A stretch of 64,000 nucleotides of DNA from Myotis daubentonii (Eukaryota; Chordata; Mammalia; Chiroptera; Vespertilionidae), in NCBI RefSeq assembly GCF_963259705.1, contig NC_081844.1, positions 12,509,715-12,573,714 on the forward strand, written 5' to 3'. A program made the position numbers and the translations under genes. This document shows positions 33,986 through 45,060 of this stretch, one piece after another. Every line of letters starts with the position of its first letter. The first letter of the stretch is position 1. Under the pieces are notes generated by a model, which was given only the letters and a program-made list of their open reading frames with translations, was not told the DNA's origin and made no database searches.

Positions 33986-34694
33986 TGGTTTCTCAATTTC
34001 TCAATTTCTTTTTTATTATGTCTTTTCTAAGGAGCCATTTAAAGAATATTTTTTCTTAATTGCTCTTTCCCATAACATTTTAATATAACCAGATATACTG
34101 TCTATCTGTGTATGTACTGTATGTACATCTGTGCTTTTTATATAAAAAGAGTAAGTTTATTTTTATCTATGTTGAGAATTCATGGTCTAGATTAATTTTT
34201 AAGTCCCCCATAAGTTTAGCAATTATGCAACTCCCTAAAATTAACTTTCTGAAATAACATGAAAAAGAAGTAAGGAAGAGGATACCCTATAGTGCAAATT
34301 CCAGCATGGGTTTTGATAGTCAGTGATATAACCCCCACATGTGTATTTTGTGCCCTGTTGGGTGGGACCAGCCTTGGCTGTTTAAGACACTACACTCAAT
34401 GAAGGAAGCAGATGGAAGGGGAGAAGATCCTCATCTCCCATGGGAAGTTTCCTTGCCCCAGAACTGTGCAGCAATGGACGGGACCGCCTCACAGTACTGA
34501 TCTAACAGCACTGGGAGTGGTCAAACAGGGGCCAAATGTAAAAGAGAATCCCAGAATTTATTGGGAGTTTGGGCTAAATAACTTCTAATGCCCCTTTATA
34601 CATAGTTCTATTCCCAAAGCAAGAATACAAGATAAAACAATCTTCCCTCTCTAGGACTTCTATGGCAGATGTCTATGTACTAGGTGGTATTAAC
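33986..34694. other. No recognised feature
   Basis: AT-rich, unclassified. Confidence 0.35.
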
Positions 34695-34707
34695 ACTTCC
34701 AGTTGTG

Positions 34708-34935
34708 CCCTGACCGGTTTGGCTCAGTGGATAGAGCGTCAGCCTGCAGACTGAAGGGTCCCAGGTTTGATTCCGGTCAAGGGCATGTACCTTGGTTGCG
34801 GCCACATTCCCAGCAGGGAGTGTGCAGAAGGCAGCTGAATCGATGTTTCTCTCTCATCAATGTTTCTAACTCTCTATCCCTCTCCCTTCCTCTCTGTAAA
34901 AATCAATAAAATATACATATAAAAAAAAAACAACA
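34708..34935 (+). mobile_element. VES SINE with target duplication
   Basis: CCCTGACCGGTTTGGCTCAG to TCAATAAAATATACATAT. ACTTCCAGTTGTG is repeated exactly at 34695-34707 and 34936-34948. Confidence 0.95.
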
Positions 34936-34948
34936 ACTTCCAGTTGTG

Positions 34949-35192
34949 CTGTGTTATTTGTGAACATGCCTGTGGTCCTCCTACTTGTATGAAAAGTTCA
35001 GCTGCTGCCCATTCAGTGGGCAAGACAAGTAACAGTTACAGCACTCACAGAGTATGGAATGACTTCCAGGAAAATGTTTTTAATTAAGTCCTTTCATTAT
35101 GAAGGAACCTTTTATACATAGGCTGGACTCCTTCCAATAGCATTTGTTTGCTTTAAGAATAAAAACAAAAACCTCAGAAAAGCCTACAAGTT
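34949..35192. other. No recognised feature
   Basis: Unclassified sequence between two SINEs. Confidence 0.3.
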
Positions 35193-35207
35193 CTAGACAC
35201 GCATTTA

Positions 35208-35416
35208 AATATGTTCTTATTGATTTCAAAGAGAGGAAGGGAGAGGGAGAGAGAGACAGAAACATCAATGATGAGATATAAACATCAATCAGCTGCCTCC
35301 TGCATGCCCCCAATGGGGACTAAGCCCACAACCCAGGCATGTGCCTTGACTGAGAATCAAACCATGACCTCCTGGTTCATAGGTCAACACTCAACCACTG
35401 AGCTATACTGGCCAGG
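35208..35416 (-). mobile_element. VES SINE, 'TTGAGCAT' type
   Basis: Minus strand CCTGGCCAGTATAGCTCAGT to TTTGAAATCAATAAGAACA. Flanks CTAGACACGCATTTA and CTAGATATGTATTTA form a 15-bp duplication whose three differences are all C/T. Confidence 0.9.
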
Positions 35417-35431
35417 CTAGATATGTATTTA

Positions 35432-35991
35432 TAGATACACAGAATCCGAATTTTAAAAGCCAGGTTTGATCTGAGGTACTTATCTGAGATGCAATCATTG
35501 TGAACCTTGATCCTAAATGCTGAGGCTTCTTTTCCTTCTGGCTGAACAGTAACTATGTTCCTCTCTTCATTTTCATGTGAATGCACTCCTGAAAACATTT
35601 TTGCTCTAAACTTGAAGATTCAGAATCAAAGGAGAGAGTGGGTGGTGGAATGGAGATGTCAGCCTATAAAATAAAGAGCAAATAAAACAACAATAATGAT
35701 AATAAATCTGGAAACTGAAGTTAGCCTGTGTGTCCTCAAAGGTCTTACAATACAGTTGGTAAGTCAGTTTATTTTTATGAAAAGTTAAGTAATGATAGAA
35801 GGTATCATTAAATAGGAGGTACCAGTAATATGAAATTTAGAGGTGCGAGTGCTCCGTGAGAGCTGGTGTCAAAGACATGCAGGAATGCAGGGGTGGAAAT
35901 ACCTGCAAATACATAAGGCAGGAATAAAAGTCAGCTGGATACTGAACAGGTACAGAGTAAATTGGGTTAAACTATTAAAGAGAAGTTGGGA
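35432..35991. other. No recognised feature
   Basis: No gene or repeat recognised upstream of the MMP12-like pseudogene. Confidence 0.35.
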
Positions 35992-36860
35992 ATGAAGTTT
36001 CTTTTCCTAATTTTGGTCCCTCAGGCTGCTGCTCAGGAGCTGTTCCTGTGCCTAACAGTGCAAGTCCTGAAGAAACGGATGTGGTGTTGCATGAAGGTGC
36101 TGTGGCCTACAGATGGAAAGAACTTTGCAGTGGGAAAATCCAGGAAATGCAGCAATTCTTGGGGCTAAATGTGAGGAGGCCATTGGATGTATCTCCTCTG
36201 GCAATGACAGCTTGATGAGGAGTGCCCAGTGTTCACCAGTTCAGCACAATGATGGGGAAGCCAGACTGGACGAAACATCATATCACCAACAGAATCCAGA
36301 ATTACACACCTGACATGGTGTGGGTGGAGTAATGTGACCTCCTAAAACCCAGACACATTAACCCCAGTGAGGATGACATTAAGATATATTTCACATAAGT
36401 TACTCACAGGGACTCCAGTCCTTTTGATAGCAGAGTGGAATCATTGCTCATGCAGATGGACCTGTAGCTGGCATTGGAGGAGACTTGCATTTTGATGAGG
36501 CTGAAACCTGGATTAAACACATCAAAGGCATGTATCTTGTTCCTATTCATTCCAAAAATACAATGGCTATTTATTATGTTCCCACCTACCATTATGATGA
36601 CCCCAACAGATTTCACTCCCTACTCAGGACATGTGACCTTCAGCCTCTCTGTGGAGATTCATAAAAGCACCATCTTATGTCACATCCTTACACTATGGAA
36701 CCAGCTACCTATGGTCCCAGTTTGAGTGTCAATGCTATCACTACAATTGGAGGGGAAATATTTTTCTTTAAAGATGGGTTCCTCTGGTGGAAGCTTCTTA
36801 TCAAGCCATTTATATAACTGGAGCCAGGAGTCAGTTTTTTCCTTTTAAAGATGACAAGTA

Positions 36861-37081
36861 GCCCAACTGACGTGGTTCAGTGGTTGAGCATCGACCTATG
36901 AACTAGGAGGTAATGGTTTGATTCCCAGTCAGGGCACATGCCCTGGTTGCGGGCTTGATCCCCAGTGTGGGGCATGCAGGAGGCAGCCAATCAATGATTC
37001 TCTCCCATCATTGATGTTTCTATCTCTCTCTCCCTCCCGCTTCCTCTCTGAAATCAATAAAAATATTTTTTTAAAAAAATC
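36861..37081 (+). mobile_element. VES SINE inside the MMP12-like pseudogene
   Basis: 'TTGAGCATCGACCTATGAAC' head, CTCTGAAATCAATAAAAATA tail. AAGATGACAAGTA is repeated exactly at 36848-36860 and 37082-37094, splitting the hemopexin DDKYW codons. Confidence 0.95.
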
Positions 37082-37127
37082 AAGATGACAAGTACTGGTT
37101 AATCAGCGATTTAAAAAGCACAGCCAA

Positions 37128-37250
37128 GCCCTAGCTAGTTTGCTCAGTGGATGGAGCATCATCCTGGGGATTGAAAGGTCCTGGGTTCAATTCCTGTCAA
37201 GGGCACATGCCCAGGTTGTGGGCTCAATCCTCAGTGTGGGGCGTGCAAGA
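37128..37250 (+). mobile_element. 3'-truncated VES SINE inside the MMP12-like pseudogene
   Basis: GCCCTAGCTAGTTTGCTCAG through GGGGCGTGCAAGAG, lacking the TC-rich and A-rich ends. Pseudogene sequence resumes directly. Confidence 0.75.
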
Positions 37251-37358
37251 GCACACATTGTCTAAGCTTCCCTGACTCCGTGAAAAGATTGATGCTGCTT
37301 TTTTTAATCTACTCCTCTACAAAACCTACTCTGTGAGGACGAACAATATTGGAGTTGA

Positions 37359-37475
<117 letters not shown>

Positions 37476-37849
37476 TAAGGACATAATCAACTTAAATATG
37501 ATAAGCTATTTAATCATGTCACCAAAGGCTGGAAAGCAATAGTGGGTTTGGTTTTTAGGAATGGCATGGATCAATTTTCTTCAGCTTATTAGATGTTTAT
37601 TGTACATGGGCTTTGTGCCTAACATCCTATCTAATAAAAGAGAAAAATGGTAATTGGCGTACGACGATACCCTTTTCATTGGCTAATCAGGGCTATATGC
37701 AAATTAACTGCCAACTAAGATTGGCAGTTAACTGCCAACAAGATGGCGGTTAATTTGCATATGTAGGCACAATGCAGGGAGGCGAAAGGGAAAGCAGGAA
37801 GAAGCCCCCTGCCACTGACAGTGATTGGAAACCCAGGGGGGAGCTAAGA

Positions 37850-37904
37850 GCTGGGGGGGCAGGGCAAAGGCGGCCTTGGGGCCGCCTTTGCCCTGCCCCC
37901 CAGC
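37850..37904. other. Long near-perfect hairpin inside a Helitron
   Basis: Arms 37850-37875 and 37880-37904 pair over 25 bases with one extra G and a 4-base TTGG loop. Arm core GGCAAAGGCGGCC-like, very GC-rich. Confidence 0.85.
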
Positions 37905-38009
37905 CATGATCGGAGAATCAGGTGCCTTTGCCGCCCTGGCCAGTGATAGCAGGAAGTAGGGGTGGAGCCAGCGATGGGAGCTGGGCACGGTCGAAGCTGG
38001 CAGTCCCGG

Positions 38010-38560
38010 GAGCTAGGGGTCCCTTGCCTGGGCCTAAAGCGAAGCCCATGATCGCGGGGCCGCTGCAGCTGCAGGTCCCTGCTGCCCGGGCTGGACGCCT
38101 AGGCCAGAGGCGTTAGGCCTGGGCAGGGGCGGAGCCTGCAACCACGGGGAGCTGGGGGTCCCCTGCCCAGGCCTGACACCTCTGCCAGAGGCCTCAGGCC
38201 TGGTCAAGGGGTCGATCCGGTGATTGGTGATCGGAGGGTGATGAGGGTCAACTCCTCTGGCGGAGGCATCAGGCCTGGGTGGGGGGCGGAGCTGGGGATT
38301 GGGGGGATATGATGGTCCCCTTGCCCAGGCCTGAAGCCTGGGTCAGAGGCGTCAGGCTTGGGCGGGGGGTGGAGCAAGCGATCAGAGGGAGATGGGGGTC
38401 CCCTGCCTAGGCATGATTCCTGGGCCAGAGGCCTCAGGCTTGGGCTGGGGCCAGAGCCAGTGATCAGGGGGAGATGGGGGCCCCCTGTCCAAGCCTGACA
38501 CCTCTGGCGGAGGAGTCAGGCCTGGGCAAGGGGCCGATCAGGCGATCGGAGGGTGATGGG
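38010..38560 (+). repeat. Minisatellite of 75-83-bp units in a Helitron
   Basis: Six to seven imperfect units, each with GGCCTGGGCAGGGGCGGAGC, a GGGGGTCCCCTGCC block and GCCAGAGGC.TCA. Last units near 38517-38575. Confidence 0.8.
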
Positions 38561-38618
38561 GGTCTACGCCTGAGGGCTCCCAGTATGTGAGAGGGGGCAG
38601 GCTGGGCTGAGGGACACT

Positions 38619-38662
<44 letters not shown>
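38619..38662. repeat. (CA)n microsatellite near a Helitron 3' end
   Basis: About 21 CA units lying just before the terminal hairpin. Confidence 0.95.
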
Positions 38663-38664
<2 letters not shown>

Positions 38665-38695
38665 AGTGCACGAATTTCGTGCACCGGGCCCCTAG

Positions 38696-39400
38696 TGTCT
38701 TTATAAAGCAGTATCTTAAAATAAGAAGGCAAAGTTTATAGATAGACCATAGATTAATGCTTATGACAAGTATAAACTGATTTTTTAAGTAACATTTTTA
38801 ATTGTGAAAACTCCCCGGATCTGATTTCGTCATTTTCAATTTATACTGTTAAGTTTGAAAATAGAAACCTTCCAAGGCCAAGAGGCTACCTTTTAGGGAA
38901 TGCTTAAGCCATAAATTGATTTCTAAAATACTTGGACTGAGAAATAATAATTAACCACTCCCCTCCCTCCCCCCCCAGCTTGCCAAAAATTAAGAAAACT
39001 ACGGAAACAGTGATAATATAATCTTAGTCTGTTTTAGGATTGACTTAAAATATTACATATAAAATATATAAATTAAAACTCTGGGGGGAAAAAAGCCAAC
39101 TGAGATCAACGTTCTGTTTGGGTCCCCTAATCCTGTGTCAAAGGCAACATGCCCATGGCTTTGACCTATTTGGGGTTCCCAGTTCCCACTTCTCGGTCCA
39201 CCCCTGGGCCTCCCACTGGCCAGCTTTGGCCTTTGCTGGTGCACAGCCCCCAGTGAGACACTCCATGGCACACCTCTACAACCTTCTCACCTGTGGGGTA
39301 GTAGCAGGAAGCAATTGGACGTAGGCCTGTGGGCAGCTTGGGGCTTAGGCAAGTGTGAGGATCAGAGCAGGGCATTCATGCAGGGCGAGTGATCTAAAGA
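38696..39400. other. No recognised gene
   Basis: 38696-39050 may be the displaced 3' flank or 3' UTR of the MMP12-like copy. 39050-39400 unclassified. Confidence 0.3.
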
Positions 39401-39410
39401 AAGATGCAGA

Positions 39411-39616
39411 GCCCACCGGTGTGGCTCAGTGGTTGAGCATGGACCTATGAACTAGGAGATCATGGTTTGATACCCAGTCAAGGCACATACCCGGGTTGCA
39501 GCCTGATAGGCTGTGCAAGAGGCAGCCTATTTATGATTCTTTCTCATCATTGATGTTTCTATTTCTTTCCCTATCCCTTCCTCTCTGAAATCAATAAAAA
39601 ATATATATTTAAAAAA
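39411..39616 (+). mobile_element. VES SINE, 'TTGAGCAT' type
   Basis: GCCCACCGGTGTGGCTCAGT to TCTGAAATCAATAAAAAAT. AAAGATGCAGA at 39400-39410 and 39617-39627. Confidence 0.93.
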
Positions 39617-39627
39617 AAAGATGCAGA

Positions 39628-40005
39628 ATGGAAAATGTCAAAGGTATTTGGGGGCTCTAAGTTGGCCAATTTGTCTGGAACAAATGGCTTGTGGGGGGAA
39701 CATTGAAGTAAAACTAGAAAGGAAGCTCAGAGTTCTACTGATGAGGCTTCTGTTTGCCAAGCCAAGGATAGAACTTAAGTCCTTTAAGCCTCAAAGATAC
39801 AACAGAACTGAGCCTCAACCTCTAGGTATTGTAAAGAAATAAAATACTGGGGAAGAGAAGGTAGCATTAACGCCTGGCATCCAGTTCCTCCTTCTAGCTG
39901 CTGAATTTTGTAGTCAGGCTTTTTGGGAAGAAAAGGGGCAAAAGTCTGGTGTATTAACTCAGTTCTCGTAATGTATGGGGCAAGCCCACATTTTTACCAA
40001 ATTTA
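39628..40005. other. No recognised feature
   Basis: No gene or repeat recognised. Confidence 0.35.
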
Positions 40006-40371
40006 TCTATATATATATAAAAGGCTAATATGCTAGGTGTCTGACCACCTAACCGTTCATTATTATGCATACTGACCACCAGAGGGCAGACACTCAATGC
40101 AGGAGCTGCCATGACATGCACGGGCCATTTACAGAGAAATGGCACTGCAGACCTGATGCCCACAAAGCAGTAGTTGGCTTCCCCCAAGTGGGACACAGGT
40201 CCCGCCACCACCCCAGAGCGGCACCCCACCAAATCGCAGCCGAAGCTGCTGAGACTCCATGGTACAAAATGTGGCCCACAGACCAGCCCAGCCTAGCCCC
40301 AAAACATTGGCTGTGGGTGCCGGGTAATGATGTCATGTAGCAACGCCCGGCTTCCTCTCCCTAGCGACTAG
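40006..40371 (+). mobile_element. Helitron 5' part with unusual interior
   Basis: TCTATATATATATAAAAGGC 5' end at 40006 and the CCACCAGAGGGCAG block. After about 40120 the interior differs from other copies: GC-rich, with a TGATGTCATG motif near 40329. A CTAGT lies at 40368 but without the GTGCAC stem, so the right end is uncertain. Confidence 0.65.
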
Positions 40372-40434
40372 TCTCCTTGCAGTTTCTTAAGCCCAGAAAC
40401 ATAACTTGCTTTATAGCCAGGTGGAAACATTTTT

Positions 40435-40590
40435 CACTTTACCCAAATGCCTGTGAAGTGTTTTCCCATGCCTCATCTCATTTGATCCTCACAGAAGTCC
40501 TGGAGTAGGTAGATAAGAGACTTGGTGGAATCTTATTTTCTTTTCATTAGCCGGAAAATGGAGATTTAGAAAGTTTAGAAACTTGACCTG
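40435..40590 (-). mobile_element. MIR relic
   Basis: CATCTCATTTGATCCTCACA, GGAGTAGGTAGATAAGAG and GGAAAATGGAGATTTAGAAA fit antisense MIR. Confidence 0.65.
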
Positions 40591-40844
40591 ACTGAAAAGA
40601 AGTTAGAAATGATGGACCTTGAAAATGACTTCAGGTTTTCTCACTGCACAGAATATAGTCAAACACTGCTGCAGTTAAATATTTTACCTTTTGTTCTCCC
40701 TGCGTGATTTACAATAATAATCTGCTTTGTGTTGATATTTACTGCTGTGTTGCTGACAATTACCTGAAAGAGAAGTTGGGCTGCTTCACTGGGCTGGAAA
40801 AAGTGTAGCTAAATCAGAAAGCAGGTCTAATTAAGTAAGTTTAT
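40591..40844. other. No recognised feature
   Basis: Unclassified sequence between MIR and Helitron. Confidence 0.3.
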
Positions 40845-41058
40845 TCTATATATATAAAAGGCTAAGTTGACTCGCGCATGTGTGATATATATAAAGCTCT
40901 CACTGGCGCCAATTGCATGTGTGTGTTTTGATCTGTCATTGTTGATTGAGAATTTGGTTGACACTTCAATTATAGATAAAGGGCGAATAGAGATATGAAA
41001 ATATTTCTTCTAATTAATTTCCTTTCAGTGTGCACGAATTCGTGCACTGGGCCACTAG
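40845..41058 (+). mobile_element. Short Helitron (214 bp), complete ends
   Basis: 5' TCTATATATATAAAAGGCTA, 3' GTGCACGAATTCGTGCAC stem (a perfect palindrome) and CTAG at 41055-41058 followed by T. No coding sequence. Confidence 0.88.
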
Positions 41059-41445
41059 TATAACCATATACACTTAGGGTGAAAAAGGGCCTTCAAGTTC
41101 TTATATTCTATGCCCTCACCCATTGTTTAAAAACCTGCAATGCCCAATAACAGAAATCTGGCCCAGGCTTAAACCCTTCCAGTGTTGGGCGGCTCCCTAC
41201 TTCTCAGAGTAAATGGTAATCTTCATCCATTTTAGCTAGTTCAGCTTTCTGGGAGTTACAGAGTACCTCTAATTCCTTTCTCCAGACAGCCAGTCTCCCC
41301 ACCCCCACCCCCAGGTTTTCTCCCCTCTTTTCTCTTCACCTTTCCTGGTGAACATCCTCAGGTTCTTGAAACATTTCTCATATGACATGGTTTTTGAGCC
41401 TCCCATTCTCATTTCTGTTCTTGTAATACCTTTCTTTATAAAGAA
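41059..41445. other. No recognised feature
   Basis: No gene or repeat recognised. Confidence 0.35.
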
Positions 41446-41972
41446 CTAGAGGCCCAGTGCATGATAATTCATGCACTGGAGGGGAGGTCCCTCAGCCTGG
41501 CCTGCCCACTCTCACAGTCCGGGAACCCTCAGGGGTGGGAGGTGACCTGGAGATCAGGGGAAGGCGATGCCCCATCACACCTCTGCTGCTGCCACTGCCG
41601 GCAGCGCAAGCCTCGGCTGGCCCTGGTTACCTGAGCCTCAGGTGACCCTGGGCGGCAGGGCAGCTGCCATCCAAGGCTTGCCTGCTCCTCAAGCCAGACC
41701 TGGGTGGCAGGCAGCCACCATCTGAGGCTTGCCTGCATCTTGGGTGTCAGCTGGGCCACGCCATCTCAAGCTTGCCTGCACCTAGGGTCAGCCCTGGGTT
41801 TCTGGGGGGCTGAGGGGACTGGGGGACTCTGGAGGCAGGCATGCGGAGCAGCCATGCGCCTGCCACCCTGGCGGGGCTGAAGAGACTGGGTGCCACCATC
41901 TTGTGGCTGTGGGTGCTGCCATCTTTGAGGGTGGGACAGTCAATTAGCATATTCCCTCTTTATTAGATAGGA
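41446..41972 (-). mobile_element. Helitron (HeliBat-type), 527 bp, complete ends
   Basis: Minus 5' TCCTATCTAATAAAGAGG at 41972. 3' stem GTGCATGAA/TTATCATGCAC and CTAG at 41446. The interior has imperfect repeats around GAGGCTTGCCTGC (41670-41790). Confidence 0.85.
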
Positions 41973-42004
41973 TAATATTTTATTGGTACGGACTGGAAGA
42001 AGCA

Positions 42005-42200
42005 TTTATATAGTTTAAACATTTTTTTAATGACCATAATATATGTACCATAAAACTCACATTGTAAGGTGAATTTCAAACACTTCCATCCCCTAAAGGT
42101 CTCCCTTGTGCAGATTTACAGTCATTCCCAGCTCCAGGCACCATCTACTTCTGTATCTATACTTCTGGGTTTTTTTAAAGGTTGCTTTTTATATAAAATT
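42005..42200 (-). mobile_element. L1M-type 3' UTR relic
   Basis: ATAAAACTCACATTGTAAGG, CAGATTTACAGTCATTCCC and similar order match antisense old L1. Confidence 0.4.
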
Positions 42201-42589
42201 TTTTCTCTATCAACCATCTAAGAGCCTGTGGAAACAGTTTTGTATTATAGAACATTTCTGTAAGACGGTCTGTTCTTAGGATTTTTGCCTATAGATGCAG
42301 ACAGGGTTAAAAATCCATGAATGATTGTTCCATAATGGGCTATTATGATTTCTTTTCCTAATTGGTAAAGAATCATCCAAATACTATCACCAAGCGCTCT
42401 CCCAAAATATCCCCTGGAGCTGCTGTCCCCAAATAGAGCTGGATGGGTTACTGATCCAGCCCTGGTGCTTCTGATGATTTTGATGCCCTGCCTGGTGCCA
42501 TGGAATAAGGACAAGGGAGCATGCAGGGCCTCTGGGCTCTCCTCCATCCTCCCCCCCCAGAACCTCCAAGTTCAGTCCTCCTTTGTCTA
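42201..42589. other. No recognised feature
   Basis: No gene or repeat recognised. Confidence 0.3.
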
Positions 42590-43030
42590 CATCCCCTCTC
42601 TGTAAGGAAGGCCTTTCCTCCTCTCCCCTCCCCTGAATCTAACCCACACTTTAAGCTCCAGCCTGGTCTCTGATGCCTTCACTGAGCACACACTGGAAAC
42701 ACTCTCTAGGTTCAAACACCACATATTTCACAACACCAGGTTCAAAAGCCACACATTTTATGACATTGTATAAATGGCTTGAGAGGGGGACCTTCTCATT
42801 AAACTTTCTTCTGAGCTCCTACAGTTTTAGACGAATGGACTGTCTTGACCACTGGCCCCAGATCTTTCCCTCCTTTGAGCCCTTCTAGGTCTTTGAACCT
42901 TTATTATTTTCTGCCTTACTTCGAAGTCCTTTGAGTGCCTGTTATGTCTCGGGTGTCCTGTGGGCAGTAGTTTACTTGCCATTAAGTCTTCCTTTTGGGC
43001 CTGGCATAGTGACTTGTACATCATAATAAC
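42590..43030 (+). mobile_element. Possible L2 3' relic
   Basis: CTGTAAGGAAGGCCTTTCCT near the left and GGGCCTGGCATAGTGACTTG then AATAACAATAAAATAA on the right fit a decayed L2 end. Confidence 0.35.
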
Positions 43031-43034
43031 AATA

Positions 43035-43240
43035 AAATAATGACCACTATCATTTGCATATCACTTTGCAGTTTCCGAAGTCCTTTCATACCCATTCTAT
43101 TTGACCCCATGGCAATCCTGTGATAAAGGTATGATTATTATATCCCTTTTACAGACAAAAATCAGTGCCCAGGGTCCTCGCTTCTTGGATATTCTCATGC
43201 AAAGTGCCAGCACTCTGCTATACCACCTCACAGCTCAAGA
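43035..43240 (-). mobile_element. Possible MIR relic
   Basis: CACTTTGCAGTTTCCGAAGT, GGCAATCCTGTGATAAAGG and CCCTTTTACAGACAAA resemble antisense MIR. Confidence 0.45.
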
Positions 43241-44073
43241 AAACTTTGTTGAATTGATTTAATGCTAATTGATTGGTAGCATTGATTTGGATAAGGGTAC
43301 AAGTCTCAATATAAAGGACTAGTTCCGGCAAGGAGGTGTCCTTTAAAGCTGAAAGTCTGTTACATAATAAGGTAGGTTTTCTGAGGGCGCATGTTAAAAA
43401 ATGAACAAACTAGTTAGTTTACCTGTTTTTGCTTATGTAGACACCTTTGTGTGATTAAAACTAAGTATGTACAAAAAGTGTAATTTCACAAAAGTTTTCT
43501 GTATATATTATAGTAATTTGAAATTTATACTGAATTAGTCTAGTAAATGCATGCATTCACCAGTCACTGAGAATAAACAAATGCCCATGCCTGGGGCGGG
43601 GCTTAGTGCAGGTGGGAACATCAGCCGGAGTGTGTTAAAACTGCTGCAGAAAGTCAGGCTGCGTGACAACAGAACCAATCACCAGGCTATGAGGTGTGAT
43701 CATGTGCTAATAATTCTCTGTTTTAGTGGTGATTCCTGGTTTTAAATATGTAGATAGTTGCAGATATGTAATATTTAATTATGTTAGCAAAATTAGTACA
43801 ATTTTTTCCAATATATGGCCTATTCACTAAAATTGTTAAAAATAACAGTGAATTAATAACAAAAAAACCCCTGTTAATTTAATTATAAGCAAATCTTGGT
43901 TAAAGGCATTTTAAAATTAACAGGGGTTAATTTTCACATGTGACATATGGACCGGAAATTTTGTCCATTAGATCTGAAGTTTGTTAAATCAGGGTCTGTG
44001 AAATTGAAGGTTTACTATAAGAAATGGGGTTGGGTTGTTTTGGTTGTGGCTTTTGTTACTGTTTATGTATTCA
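43241..44073. other. No recognised feature
   Basis: AT-rich, unclassified. Confidence 0.35.
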
Positions 44074-44444
44074 CTAGAGGCCTGGTGCACAAAAATCGTG
44101 CACTGGGAGGGGGTCCCTCAGCCCAGCCTGCGCCCTCTCGCAGTCTGGAACCACTTGGGGGATGTCTGCCTGCTGGCAGTCAGACATTCCTCTTGCAGCC
44201 CTGGGCTCTCGCAGTCCTTACTGCCCACCTGCAGCGGATGTGGAAGAGGCTTCCGCCTCCACCGCTGTGCTCACCAGCCGTGAGCCTGGCTTCTGGCTGA
44301 GCAGTGCTCCTCTGTGGGAGTACACTGACCACCAGGGGGCAGCTCCTGCATTGAGTGTCTGCCCCCTGGTGGTCAGTGTGTATCGTAGCGACGCATTGTT
44401 CCATCGTTTGGTCAATTTGCATATTAGGGTTTTATTATATAAGA
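44074..44444 (-). mobile_element. Helitron (HeliBat-type), 371 bp, complete ends
   Basis: Minus 5' TCTTATATAATAAAACCC at 44444, 3' stem GTGCACGAT/AAAATCGTGCAC region and CTAG at 44074. Inverted pair CCACCAGGGGGCAG / CTGCCCCCTGGTGG around 44330-44375. Confidence 0.9.
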
Positions 44445-44454
44445 TTATATGTTA

Positions 44455-44720
44455 ATCCATTTATTAATTCAACAGACAAATACTGAGGGTCAACTATGTT
44501 CTAGTACAAGGCACCAGGTAGGCACTGGGAATGCATGCTGCTCACATTGTGGTGAGGGTGACCCAGAAGTAAACCAACAATTGAAATATAAAAATGTGTT
44601 AGGGCTGTGGGAACCTAGAGGGCCTTGCAGGAGCCTGGGGATGTCAGCGAGGCTTTCTCAGCAAAGGCATCCTCTGAACTGAGTCTTGAAGGGCAGGCAG
44701 GAGTTAGCCAGGGTTTTCTT
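44455..44720 (-). mobile_element. L2-type 3' relic
   Basis: TTATTAATTCAACAGACAAA, CACCAGGTAGGCACTGGGAA and GGGCAGGCAGGAGTTAGCC follow the antisense L2 order. Confidence 0.55.
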
Positions 44721-44807
44721 GTGATAGAAAGTGTTTCAGGTGGGTGGACGACAGCCTGCTTCCTGGGGTCTGATTTGCTCCAGGACATGTAAATGTTTTA
44801 GCAGGAC

Positions 44808-45060
44808 AGGAGGCAGAGCAGTCCAGTGGCTTAAAGGCTTCCATGTCGCATGCACCTGAATTTGAATCCCACCTCTGTCATTAATTAGCTTGTGACTTTG
44901 AACAAGTCACATATGTTCTTACTTAGACTTTTAGCTTTCTGATCTGTGAAATAGATAAAAAGTCTTCTCTCCAAGACTGTTGTAAGGATTTAAGCAAGAC
45001 TGAAGGCAAAAGACTTAGCACAGTGTCTCACACACTGGGATCCTCAATAAATGAGAGAAG
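44808..45060 (+). mobile_element. MIR SINE, near full length
   Basis: CAGTCCAGTGGCTTAAAGGC, TTTGAATCCCACCTCTGTCA, ACTTTGAACAAGTCACATAT, GATCTGTGAAATAGATAAAA and ACTTAGCACAGTGTCTCACA then CAATAAATG. The order and tail fit sense MIR. Confidence 0.85.

Larger units (their letters stand above)
37625..38695 (+). mobile_element. Helitron (HeliBat-type), 1.07 kb, complete ends
   Basis: 5' TCCTATCTAATAAAAGAG at 37625, preceded by A. The 3' end has the perfect stem GTGCACGAA-T-TTCGTGCAC (38666-38684) and CTAG (38692-38695) followed by T. Inside are an inverted pair (GCAAATTAACTGCCA / TGGCGGTTAATTTGC), a 25-26-bp hairpin at 37850-37904, 75-83-bp tandem units at about 38010-38560 and a (CA)n run. No Rep/helicase coding sequence. 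Confidence 0.9.

Noticed and set aside
36400..36800. Functional metalloproteinase gene
   Set aside because: The zinc-binding motif is destroyed, stops and shifts are frequent, and SINEs interrupt the copy.
38010..38560. GC-rich CpG-island promoter
   Set aside because: The GC richness comes from tandem units inside a Helitron; no exon or start site follows.
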